From: Opeltia flavorubescens
Taxonomy: Eukaryota > Ascomycota > Lecanoromycetes > Teloschistales > Teloschistaceae
Reading direction: 5' to 3'
Assembly: GCA_000442125.1 (NCBI GenBank)
Contig: KE546980.1
Coordinates: forward strand, 868,001-932,000
DNA length: 64,000 nt
In this document: positions 27,963 through 39,250 of the stretch, in pieces
Numbering within the stretch: the first letter of the stretch is position 1
How the letters are laid out: every line of letters begins with the position of its first letter
Position numbers and translations under genes: made by a program
Notes under the pieces: generated by a model
What the model was told of the DNA's origin: nothing
Databases searched by the model: none
Seen by the model: the letters and a program-made list of their open reading frames with translations, nothing else

Positions 27963-30900
27963 ATAAAAAGCTTTTAAAATATTTATTATAGTTTTATTAA
28001 AAATTAATACTTATATTTATATTTTAAAGTATTTTAATATTAAATATTATTTAAATATTTATAATAAATACTATTTTTTTATTTTTTATATTAATAATAA
28101 TATTTTTAAAATCGTTTAAAAAGTTTTTTTAAATTTATATATTATTAAAAGTATAAATTTTTATTAAATTATATTAATATTATAATTAATAACTTTTTAA
28201 AATAATTTTTAAAATATATATATTATAGTTTTCTATTTTTATTTAATTATATTAATTTCTAGATAAATTTATTAATAATTATAGTATATTATATAACTAT
28301 TTTATTTTTTAAATAAATATCCAGATTTTAGTATATTTATAATATATTTGTTATTTTTTATTTAATATTCCTATATTATATAAAAGTATATATATTATAA
28401 TAATAATTATATAATTTTATAGATTATATAATTAATTAATTATTATTTTATTAAAATCGATTAATATTTTAATATAAACCTTTTTTTATAATTTATTAAT
28501 AATTAATATAATTATAAAATTTATTAATATAATAAATAGTTTTTTAAAAATTTTATATTTAAAATAAAAATAATTAAATTAAACGAATATCTAGAAAAAA
28601 TCAATTATTTAAAAATTTTTATTATTATTATAATAAAAGTTTTATTATATTTAATAGCGGTATAATATTTTACTTCGATTTTATTAAATAAAATAAGCTA
28701 GATTTAATATTAACAATATTATTTTTTTATTATTTAAATATATTAATAAATATAATATTATTTATAAATTTATTAAATTATTATAAATTTTTTAATAAAT
28801 TTGAAATATAAAAATAAAAATTTAAATTATTTAAAATAAAATTTTCTATTAGTTTTTTAATATAAATTTAAAGGCTTTTATTTTTAAAATTTAATATAAT
28901 ATTATTATAAAAATTATTGATTATTTTAATATAAATTTATAAAAATAAATTTTTAATAATAAAGGAAATAATAATAAAAGTTATACTAATTTAAATTACC
29001 CGATTATTAAACAATTTTTATATTTAAAAATAATATAAATTTAAATTTTTTTTATAAATATAATTAGTATAAATTTTAAATTTTATTATAAATATTGATT
29101 TTTTTTTAAAAACTATATAATTTAATATAGAAATATTTTAATTTAAAAAATAATAGTAATACAAATTGAATTTATAATAAAAGTAATTAAATTTTTTAAA
29201 TTATTATAAAAAATATTTAAAATTTTATTAAAAGAATTAAAAACTAAAATAGATTTTAATAAATTTTATAAATTAAATATTAATATTAAAACGATATTTT
29301 AATATTTAAAAAATATTAAATTTATTTAAAAAATCTAATACTATATAATAATTAATAATATATATATATAAAAGTTAATACTATTATATTTTATATAAAT
29401 TATTTTTAAAAACGATTATTTATTATATAATAAATATAAAATAAAATTATTATATTAAAATAAAAAATTATTTATTTATAAAATCTATAGTTAAATAAAT
29501 ATAAATATTAAAAAATATTAAATTTAATTAAATAAATATATTTAAACTATTTTTTTCGAATTATAATAATTATTTAGCTTTATTTATTCTATTAGTTTTT
29601 TATTTATACGGTATAGCCGTATTATTCAGCCTTTTTAAAAAATAATCTGGCCGTTAAAATAACTAGACTTATTTAACTTCTCGAAATTATAAAAATAAAT
29701 TTATAGTAAAATAAATAGTAGAAAAACTAATAAATAGCTAAAAAATTTAAATTCTAATATAATAATAAAAATAAAAAATAGAAAAAAAAATAAAAATAAA
29801 AAATTTAATTACCTGAATTTATTAAAAATAATTATTAAAAAAACCCGAAAAAAAATATTAATAAAATAATTATAATATTTATAAATATAAAAATCGATAA
29901 AATATAACTAATTAATAAATTTAGTATTAAAAAAATATAAAACCTTTAATTAAATATTTAAAGAAAATTTTCAAAACTTTTAAAATTTTAAAATAATTAG
30001 TTTTTTTTAGCGGAGCTGGATCCTTAAAATATAGTTAATAGTAGAAAATTTAATTCAATAGAACTATTTATAAAATTTTCTATTTTTAAACGAAAATTTA
30101 AAAACTAGAAGCCTGGAGTTTAAAAATTAATAGCTAGAGTTATTAATTAAAAAAATATTTTAGCTATAAATTTAAAATAAAAAATTTATAAAAAAATAGA
30201 TAAATTCGGTATATATTATAAAAAATTATAAAATTATAGATATATTAATAAAAAGTTTATTTCGAGTTTATTATCTATTAAAATTATATATATAAAAAAC
30301 TTGCTTAATTATTCTAAAAAACGAAACCTTTAATTATATATACGGTTTTTATTCGAAATAGCTGGAATTATATAATATTAGAATTAATCTATAAATATAT
30401 TTTAATAAAAAAAAGCCTTTTAAATATATTAGTCTAGTTAAATTCAATATTTTTTAGCGTTTATAATTATTTAATTATAGATTTTTTATATAAATTAATA
30501 TTTATTATTAATATAATAATATTATTTTATATCTATTATATAAAATATATTAAAATTTTTTTTTTCAAAAAATTCAATAATAACTAATAGAATTCTTAAA
30601 AGTTATAAAATATATAAAATTATTAATCTATTATTTTAATTTTTTTTATTATAAAAATATTTAAAAAATATTAATAATATATTTAAAATCTTTTATTATT
30701 TTTAATAATAATTTTTATTTATAATTTTTATTAATATTATTAAATATTAATTTTTTTATTTAATATTAATAATTATAATTAAATTAAAATCGAAAAACTA
30801 TATATAATCGCTATATTTATAAAAATAAAAACTAATTTATTTAATATTTTAATTATTAAATCTATTATAGATTTTAAAATAATTTATAGATATTAAAATA

Positions 30901-31869
30901 AAATTTTAATACTATTAAAGTTGTAATAAAAAAATATTAATATTATTTTTATTTAAAATCGATTTAATATTATAAGGTAATAAAATCGTTTAAATTATTT
31001 ATTTTAATATTAATTAATAAAAATAAATTAAAAACCCGTTTATTAATAAAAAAAAATCTATTATTAAAAATTAATAGTTTTATTTATTACCGATATTTAT
31101 TAGAATTTTATAATAAAAATAAAATATTAAAAAATTTAATAATATTAAATAATTATTATAACGAAAATAAATTTTTAAATAAATATTAATTAAATATAAA
31201 ATTGTTTAGAATTTATATATATTTAATTATAAATTTAATAAATTAATATTTTTTTATTTTTTATATTTATTAATAATATTTATTTTATAAATTATTATCA
31301 AATTTCTATATTAATTAATTTTTAATATTTTTATTTATTTTTATATTAATATAAAATAAATATAAATTTTAAAATAAAATTTTATTTATTTATAAAATCT
31401 ATAATCAATTAAATATAAACGTTAAAAGATTATTAAAATCGATTAGATAATTTTATTTAAAAAAAATTTTCGATTTATAATAATAATTTAATTTTATTAA
31501 TTTTATTATTTTTTTTAATTATATAGTATAACCGTAAAATTTATTTTATAATATAATATTTTATTAAATAATAAAAGAGTCCGAAATTTTTTCAAAAAAA
31601 TTTATTAGAAATTTATATTTATTTTTATAATAATTCTATTAAAAATTTAAAAAATTAAAAATTTTAAAAATTATAAAATTCGAAATAATAAATTTATTTA
31701 GTATTTTAATTAAATTATAATTTTTTTTTTAATTTAATAGTTCCTGTTAAATAATAAAAAAAAATAATTAATAATTAAAAAATTAAATAAATTTATTATT
31801 TCTTTTTAAATAATTTTTTTAAAATTTTTTTATTTTTTAAAATATAATTTTTTTCTTATAATTTTTGCT

Positions 31870-31968
31870 TTATTAGATTTTTTAGCCCTATTAGATTCTT
31901 CAGCCCTATAAGGCTTTTTAATCCTACCAGCTATTTCAGCCCTATAAGCTTTTTCAGCGAGCGCACAA
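31870..31968 (+). repeat. Short imperfect tandem repeat at the compartment edge
   Basis: Four imperfect units of about 19-25 bp with the core TTCAGCCCTATAAGCTTTTT (variants AGCCCTATTAGATTC and ATCCTACCAGCTAT) follow one another. The array lies exactly where base composition changes from RIP-type AT-rich DNA to ordinary DNA, and runs into the 320-bp repeat. Function unknown. Confidence 0.6.
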
Positions 31969-32257
31969 TGAAAATCGCCAGCGCAGATCTTCTATAGCTA
32001 ATAACGCCACCAGTTTTTATCCAAATTTTCAAATTTCTATAGTATTAGAATGCGCTCGCTCAGCGCTTTAAAATGAGCTACTTTGCACGTTACTATACAC
32101 GAAATTAATTGAGTTATTATAACTGCAAACTCTGGCTGGAATTTGATTTTCCTCGCTTACCGAGAACACCTTGTTGCTAATAGATAAGCGGGTAGAAATC
32201 AATTTCTTACGTAAGCTGGACCCTTTTTTTTTGAATTCTATTATAGAAAGAGTAGAT
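31938..32257 (+). repeat. 320-bp dispersed repeat, weakly mutated copy
   Basis: Partner of 571-891 in the same orientation. This copy keeps many CA/TG dinucleotides and a near-normal base composition, so it escaped most of the RIP that hit the other copy. It forms the boundary of the AT-rich compartment. No coding capacity was seen. Confidence 0.8.
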
Positions 32258-32412
32258 TAAAATATTTGAATTTTTATAAATTAAAAATTCTCGGGAAATT
32301 GTTTATAGTTATTCTATTTATTATATCTTCTCGGAATTCTTTCGTGTGTCGTTTTAGCTCCAACCGGTTGAAAATTTTGTTATAAACAGAATTTGCGCCA
32401 ATTTGCACTCGG

Positions 32413-32542
32413 GGCATCATGGCCTAATGGTAAATCATTCTCCCAGGTGCACTTTCAGTTTCAATACTCAAAAGTTTTAGGCAAGGCGTTGCTTTCCGGT
32501 GGTAGATGGCAAAGATTGAGGGTTCGAATCCCTCTGATGGTA
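32413..32542 (+). pseudogene. tRNA-Arg(CCG)-like gene interrupted in the D arm
   Basis: The 3' part is a good tRNA: anticodon stem TTGCT/GGCAA around a loop with CCG at 34-36 and a probable 7-nt intron, then T arm GAGGG-TTCGAAT-CCCTC (perfect B box) and the acceptor 3' strand. The 5' part gives the acceptor strand GGCATCA, which pairs with TGATGGT at five Watson-Crick positions plus one wobble, and an A box TGGCCTAATGG. About 50 bp (roughly 32,431-32,482) separate the D arm from its continuation CAAGGCG, far more than any D loop. This looks like an insertion that kills the gene; an unusual intron position is less likely. The identity as Arg rests on the CCG anticodon and on resemblance to fungal tRNA-Arg. 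Confidence 0.5.
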
Positions 32543-33025
32543 AACAAAGCGCGTAAAATTATAGACAGTATCGATACTAATCGTATATAGTCGGACTGTG
32601 TATCGCAATTTTTTGGCTTGTAAATGCGACTTCGCAGCCAAACTTCAGGCATCCTTGAATCTGGGTTCATTTCCAGCATAGTATCATCCTTCACATGATA
32701 TTTGGACACAGCCAACGAGAAAGTGATAGACACAAATATTTGATTAATGCTTGAAGCTGCACGAGTTTACCAGGAGCATATTTTCATATATTGGAATAGC
32801 ATGCCTTAAACTAGCTGGTGAGGGTCTATTCTTGGTCAAATATTATTATCTGTATGACTCATATACGGAACCATGGCTGACACTAAACGGTGACTAAAGT
32901 CCAGTGTCTTCGAAAATTCATTTCTGTTTCAGGCCGGAAGTCGTCTACGACTTGGTTCAGTTTTCTACCTGTGTAATCCCAGTACCAGCTGACAGTCTCC
33001 GCACCTCGCCAATTACGGATTTGAT

Positions 33026-33664
33026 ATGTCTTCCACTATCTCCGCTTCAGATGGTCCGATCTATTTCTTTAGGGAATACGAGAGCCCTTACGGGTTTCTT
33101 TCACAATGGTTTGAAGCACCGTTCACGGCCCCTTCTCCGGAGCCAATGGCATCTCCAATGACGTTCAGAACTACGGAGCAATATATGATGTACCACAAAG
33201 CCATCCTATTCAACGATCGAGCAATTGCAAGCCAGGTTATGCTGGCAGACACGCCCAAGACCCAGAAAGCGCTCGGAAGAAAAGTTCAGAATTTCGATAA
33301 CGGAATATGGAACATGCATCGAGAGAAGATTGTTGAAGAGGGTAATTGGAACAAATTCCGAAATTCAAAGGAAGGAAGCACTCTTGGTAAGATGCTCGTA
33401 GGGACTGGCGAAAGGGAGCTAGTGGAGGTAAGAGAAGTCCCATTGCACTAGTCTGTCACTAAACATGATTTGAAGGCATCGCCATTCGATAGGTAGTATT
33501 CAAATCCAGCGATCTCAATGCCGTACTGACCTCCTCGGGACAGGATTTGGGGTGTTGGGTACGGGGCAGAAACTGCCGGTGCAAATCGAGACTGGTGGGG
33601 TGAGAATTTGCTTGGAAAGGCTCTGATGCGAGTACGAGGCCGCATCATTAATTCGGTAGGATAG
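33026..33664 (+). CDS. NADAR-domain protein (YbiA/DUF1768 family)
   Basis: Three exons: 33026-33427, 33476-33492 and 33544-33664, giving 179 residues. The N-terminal exon carries the NADAR opening (FFREYESPYGFLSQWF) and the conserved TTEQYMMYHKA region; the last exon carries DRIWGVGYGAE and WWGENLLGKALMRVR, the family's C-terminal signature. The middle exon is only 17 nt and encodes the conserved ASPFD link; without it the C-terminal motif cannot be reached in frame. Introns are 48 and 51 nt, the second with a CTGAC branch site. Family members are N-glycosidases acting on riboflavin intermediates or on ADP-ribose-type molecules; the exact substrate here is unknown. It is the first intact gene next to the AT-rich block and converges with the methyltransferase gene downstream. 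Confidence 0.88.
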
Positions 33665-34063
33665 CTCGCTAAAAGCGCGGCACTGGATTTTTTACAGGAT
33701 TGTCGAGTAGGCAACGTGCTTTCAGAGCTTATCCCCAGAAATACCATTAATCTTGAAAGACTGTATATTAGACGTGTCCTACCCCCCCAAGAAGACCGTA
33801 CCAAGAGTTGAGGCTGACCACGGAGCTCCTTTCATCGAGTGGACCTTCTAACCAACATGTTCATGATCGTTGTCTGCTTCCGGTTATTGCATATTCCTAA
33901 GCTCGGTATCCATGCCCCGAAAGCATTCGGCTATGCTCGGCCATGTTGCTCTTTAAGTAGAGAACCAAACTTGGTGGAATGTGAAGGGCATTGCCTGATG
34001 AGATTCACCATCAACACCTGGTTGTTGTCAGCTCTGGGCTTCAGTACTCAAGCAATCGTCCTC
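33665..34063. other. Convergent intergenic region
   Basis: The 3' flanks of the NADAR gene (+) and the arginine methyltransferase gene (-) meet here. Short ORFs on both strands look like chance frames. No RNA gene or repeat was seen. Confidence 0.6.
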
Positions 34064-35398
<1,335 letters not shown>

Positions 35399-35883
35399 AA
35401 TGGGGTATAAGTGGTACAGGGTTCTAAACCTTCAATCCTTTGAATACGATTTACTTCTCTGGGACGCTAAAGATGACGAGGAAGCTAAATTAGCGTGGAG
35501 GACTCGGACTCGTGCGCAGTAATTTTTGGACCGACAATGTTATTAAACAGTTATCATTGATCCTGAAGCTGTTATGAAGGGCGAATCAAACTCTATGATA
35601 TACGCGCTGCTACCCTTTCTTTGCCTGCGTAAGTCCACATCTTTCAATCTGATAATGGATCTTTCTTTCAACTGAAGCGGTGAATAAGTCTCGACAAGAA
35701 ACAATGGTGTTACGATGAAATGCATAGAATCAATGGGGCAAATGTTTCCCGACAGGTTTTCCAAGGCCAGAATTGGCAGCGTGCAACTAAAATACCTTCT
35801 CTGCTTAAAGTTCTGTGCATCATCCCTTTTTTAAGCCTGGACTTATCTGTTTTCCCATTGATGTGAACGTTCGCTGTCTAATA
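35399..35883. other. Intergenic, with a coding-like minus-strand frame
   Basis: The part next to 35,398 should contain the methyltransferase promoter. On the minus strand 35,543-35,800 is open and reads like a protein (it begins near TLPILALENL and ends ITASGSMITV); a possible splice acceptor TTTTAG precedes it. It could be a last exon of the small gene at 35,884-36,391 or a decayed remnant. I recognise no family. Confidence 0.35.
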
Positions 35884-36391
35884 TCAGCTGCCTAAAGATT
35901 GTAATCTAGATTTGAGATATTGTGTCAAGTTCTCTGGATCATGAATTGTCTCTTCCCTCGTACAAAAAAACATCCCTTCCAAATCCAGGAGTACCTCGTT
36001 CCGCCAGTAGATACGCCTTGGAATACTGTGGCTCCAATGAACGGGAAAATGCAATTTTCACCAGAAATTTGCTTTAGTCAGAGACCATACTTCAATACGA
36101 TCGAAGCTATCGCCTCGAATATCAATTGGAGAGTATAAGGAATACCAAGGAGGGTAAGTTTCCCAATCACGACATTTTATCAAAGCTGTATCTGTTACCA
36201 CCTCCAGAAGCCGATGGTGAAACCGTGGAGACTTCTCCACCGGTCCTAGTTTGATAAACTGATGAACAGCCTCTTTGTATCCCTATACTTATCCGCTCGT
36301 TACATTTGTCGATATTGCATCACGTGATGCCCTGGTCTAAATTGACCTCAATGATAGGGCCCACGAAAGTTTGCAGCCGCGGTGTGCCCAT
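35884..36391 (-). CDS. Small hypothetical protein, tentative three-exon model
   Basis: Proposed exons on the minus strand: 36347-36391, 36062-36282 and 35884-36025, about 135 residues. Exon 1 reads MGTPRLQTFVGPIIE; exon 2 reads smoothly through VEKSPRFHHRLLEVV and WETYPPWYSLYSPID; exon 3 includes RRIYWRNEVLLDLEG and ends KSRLQSLGS. Intron 1 is 64 nt with a TATAG acceptor. The gap between exons 2 and 3 contains a TGA in the same frame; removing 36 nt with GT-AG ends restores the frame, but 36 nt is far shorter than every other intron in the window. So either the intron is unusually small or the gene is broken by one nonsense change. No domain recognised; sequence composition is clearly protein-like. 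Confidence 0.4.
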
Positions 36392-38131
36392 TTCATGAGT
36401 CCCTTCAGAGCTTTAGACTTGTGTTCTTGTTTGAGGTGGCATTCGTGAAAAACTTCATCTGCATAGTGTTAGTTTTCGAAGTTCGCATCGCAGCCGCCTT
36501 GTACCTGGGACCTAATCTACTAGGAAAGTATGACATCTTTTTGGGCAGAAATGTTTCTTTCGTTACTGCAGCTCAGACATCAGCCCCCTTTTTCTTGCAT
36601 GGCTAGCTTAACGTTATTCCGAGGACAGGGTATGGTTGACATGCTTCCATTAGGCTACGGAAACAGATTTCGTAAAGCATATACATGCCGTGGCCGTCAA
36701 AAGTCATGTGAAATTTCAGTGCAGCAACAAGGTTACTGTAATCGGGGGTTAATGACAACCATGCAAACCTTCGCTGTCGCGAATGCTGCCTCATTTAGCT
36801 TCTTGCAAATCGCGATATCAGGATATTCTGTTCTCTGACCCAACCCCTCTCTAAGTATTGGTTGATAGCTCCAATGGTCAGGACACGGTAGTGATATGGT
36901 GTCGCTACGCGTGTTGACCATGGCAGCTCAGCTTATGTGGAGTTGAATCCTGCTGGAGAGGTAGCAATTTCAAATTCTAGGCTCAGATCCAGATTATGCT
37001 GTACGACCTTGTTGAATATTTAGGCCTTCATCATAAATTTCCGGTCTTTCGAATACTTCTTTCTCACACTTTCTTCTCTTTTCTCTTTTGAGGGATATAA
37101 GCTGACTAATCAGGGTACGTGTTTCTTTAATGAGACCAAAGAACGCTGACGGCCGTGAGATGGTACCGTGGATCAGTATGCTTCTACGTTCAACCCATAG
37201 GGCCAAAATGCGCCGATCCGGGTGCTGGACTTGGTCTCCCATTCTTACTTGGTTTTCCTGTACTGTTGTCTCGTCTTCTGAATAGTCCCGATTCCCTCCA
37301 GCTGAGACCCGAGTCCGTTTCTTACTACCTATAAATATTTGTGTCTTAGCTTTTGTTTGCATGTTTCCTCACGGTCATGTTCGGTCCTGGGTGTTTAGTG
37401 TTTGCAAAAGTTATGAGATGATAGGAGACCTTCATAGCAGTCAAGCAACAGAGATATTCCCTTGCATCTTTGATACTGAATACGTCTTGGGATAGCTGGC
37501 GTGATGGAAATCTTCCTATAGAGTAGCGGCGTGCAAGACCTTAGCCTAATTCTAGGGAACACCGCGGTGGCCGATTTTGGGCAGATAAGATCGCCGGGAC
37601 ATATTGTTACTTTTTGTCAGATAATAATAAGCAGGCCGATTGTGCGTGCGCACTTTTAGCCCTGTTGACATTTAATGTTGAGCTTCCTTCAGTGTTCTAA
37701 AAGTAGCCAATATCCTCAGGTAGGGTGCGTCACTGCTGCTTCTCAGTCACTTTCGTATCGGATTACCGGCGTGGTTAGCTTCATGGATATTTGGAAATGA
37801 ACAAGAAAAAACAAGTCGGTTATGATGGACTACACCCTGCAAGCGTGCGCAGAGGTGGGGAGAGAAATGTAAGATTAGTTGAAATGAAGAAATTTATCCT
37901 AGGCCCTTTTTATCAATCCTAAGAATTATCAATACGGTTACGTGGTAAGGTTCGCGTGTGCCATGCAACTTGCCTCATAGAACACTATATCATTAATTTA
38001 TACTCCAGTTATTTACCATGGGAAGCCTCCATGAAGACTTGTCCATGTACACCGGCGGTTTCGTCTCCTCTCTATGGCGATTTGGGGATCTCCACTGTTC
38101 TAGTAGTATAATGTTGGCCTTGAGTCTTTGC
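36392..38131. other. Gene-poor region
   Basis: About 1.7 kb of normal base composition with no convincing gene. Several short frames exist, the longest a minus-strand frame at 36,994-37,362 (122 codons, basic, no recognised domain). Around 36,865-36,950 there are weak tRNA-like box A and box B matches, not good enough to call. No repeat was recognised. Confidence 0.5.
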
Positions 38132-38727
38132 TCAATCGCACTGCATAATCACTTCGAGTTCGACAATGACCAATAAGTCAACTTTCCAGTCCCCTGCGAC
38201 ACCCTCCCTAGGTTCGCCTGTGAACCTTCGAGACATATCCGCTTGATCCTGATAAATAGGTGGGTCCACTCCATCAGCGTAGACATCTTCCAGTTTAGTA
38301 TCCTCGATCATGTTTCTACAATATGAATCCAGATCAAGAACTATAAGTGTGCTTTGCCTAGATTAAACCTTACAGGCTGGCTTCAAGATTAGTGGGGCAC
38401 TTTCCCAAAGCGCCTAGGAGGGTATCAAGATGCAAGGTCCGTCCAGCAGAAGACAGAGGAATCGTTACAAGGAATGCTGAAGTTTGGGTTTGACATTCTG
38501 GGATCGAATTAGTCTTCATCGAGCATTTCAATTGTGTATTCCGATCAACATATGTATGGGTCACCATCAGACAGCTCTTCTACTGCCGAACAATATAGTT
38601 TGAACAAGTCGCAGGTCAGAGTGGAGGAGTAAATATTTTCGAAGTCAAGTCATAAGTCTGAGATACTCACCGAGATATGTATACTGGGAAAAGGGGATGC
38701 GGGGGCAGGGATAGAGAAGGCGGCCAT
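38132..38727 (-). pseudogene. Decayed or mis-spliced hypothetical gene (minus strand)
   Basis: Two pieces look coding. At 38,671-38,727 an ATG frame reads MAAFSIPAPASPFPSIHIS and ends at a perfect GTGAGT donor, followed by a CTGAC branch site and a GGCAG acceptor at about 38,583. At 38,132-38,340 a 69-codon frame with protein-like composition reads through DVYADGVDPPIYQDQADMSR and EGVAGDWKVDLLVIV to a stop. Between them, candidate exons are interrupted by stops in the phase the splice sites demand, and one putative intron would be only 33 nt. I could not build one consistent model, which suggests a pseudogene, though a complex gene is not excluded. No family recognised. Confidence 0.35.
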
Positions 38728-39015
38728 TCTAACAGGGTCGATATGACTGTCGATAATCCCTTGATCAAGAAAGCCAAAGCCTAGGCAAGAGCCCAAGGAT
38801 GAATAACCGGGTCAACATGGAGATGTATTCATCTGAGAGACAGGCCAAAGCCTCTTCTTTCAGACCGCTATCGATAATTGCCGACACGCTTGTGGATAGA
38901 AGAATATAGTAAAAACTGTGAACGGAGATCTCGTACTCTGTAGGAAATGTATTTTTACGTGAGCGGCAAAAAAAAAGCCAATATATTTTGCTTTATGTCT
39001 CCAGCTCATATTCGT
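38728..39015. other. Short intergenic region upstream of tRNA-Ala
   Basis: Nothing recognisable; the only open frame overlapping it on the minus strand runs through the tRNA gene and is a chance frame. Confidence 0.5.
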
Positions 39016-39098
39016 GGGGGCATAGCTCAGTGGTAGAGTGCCCGCTTTGCATTTCCAAAGTGTGCGGAAGGTCCGGGTTTCGATCACCCGTGCCTCCA
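39016..39098 (+). tRNA. tRNA-Ala (anticodon TGC) with a short intron
   Basis: Cloverleaf by eye: acceptor stem GGGGGCA pairs with TGCCTCC (one G-T), discriminator A; D arm GCTCAGTGGTAGAGT with an intact A box; anticodon stem CCGC/GCGG with loop TTTGCA; T arm CGGGT-TTCGATC-ACCCG. The loop is longer than seven bases by about 11, placed just after position 37, the standard site of eukaryotic nuclear tRNA introns. Sequence of the 5' half matches the typical eukaryotic tRNA-Ala start. Transcription by RNA polymerase III from the internal A and B boxes. Confidence 0.9.
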
Positions 39099-39250
39099 TG
39101 CGGTTTTGTTCATTTTGATTATCTTGGCCCATGAACATTGGCGCCAAAACATTTTCTTAGCATCAAACGAATGGAGACTATAGATGTTCTTCGCGATAAT
39201 CTGGTTCAATTTTTTGATTACGATGTGCTGTTCAAAGGTGACTTGTCATT

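Larger units (their letters stand above)
1..31950. other. AT-rich, RIP-type mutated repeat compartment
   Basis: The whole stretch is made of A and T with scattered C and G, and remaining C/G mostly sits in CG, GC or CT contexts while CA and TG are rare and TA is very common. That is the pattern left by fungal repeat-induced point mutation, which turns CpA into TpA in duplicated DNA. No ORF here looks like an intact protein; the only long one (3805-4008) is low-complexity and explained by composition. Repeats listed separately below occupy much of it. Stretches 1-570, 5,150-11,230, 24,990-27,650 and 27,970-31,870 hold no family I can recognise; they are probably further decayed transposons. 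Composition was judged by eye, not computed. Confidence 0.9.

Noticed and set aside
1-31950. CRISPR-like or origin-like reading of the AT-rich region
   Set aside because: Repeats are long, dispersed and transposon-like in a fungal context; A/T richness is explained by RIP.
31870-31968. AGCCCTA repeats resembling telomeric CCCTAA
   Set aside because: Units are about 20 bp, not 6, and contain no run of CCCTAA; not a telomere.
32461-32733. 90-codon minus-strand ORF at the tRNA-Arg locus
   Set aside because: It overlaps the tRNA-like sequence and encodes the reverse complement of its arms.
36850-36960. tRNA-like boxes (TAGCTCCAATGG and GAGTTGAATCC) with a GACAC/GTGTC hairpin between them
   Set aside because: No acceptor stem pairs, the B box is poor and the spacing is wrong; too weak to call.
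38860-39147. 95-codon minus-strand ORF
   Set aside because: It runs straight through tRNA-Ala and shows no domain; a chance frame.
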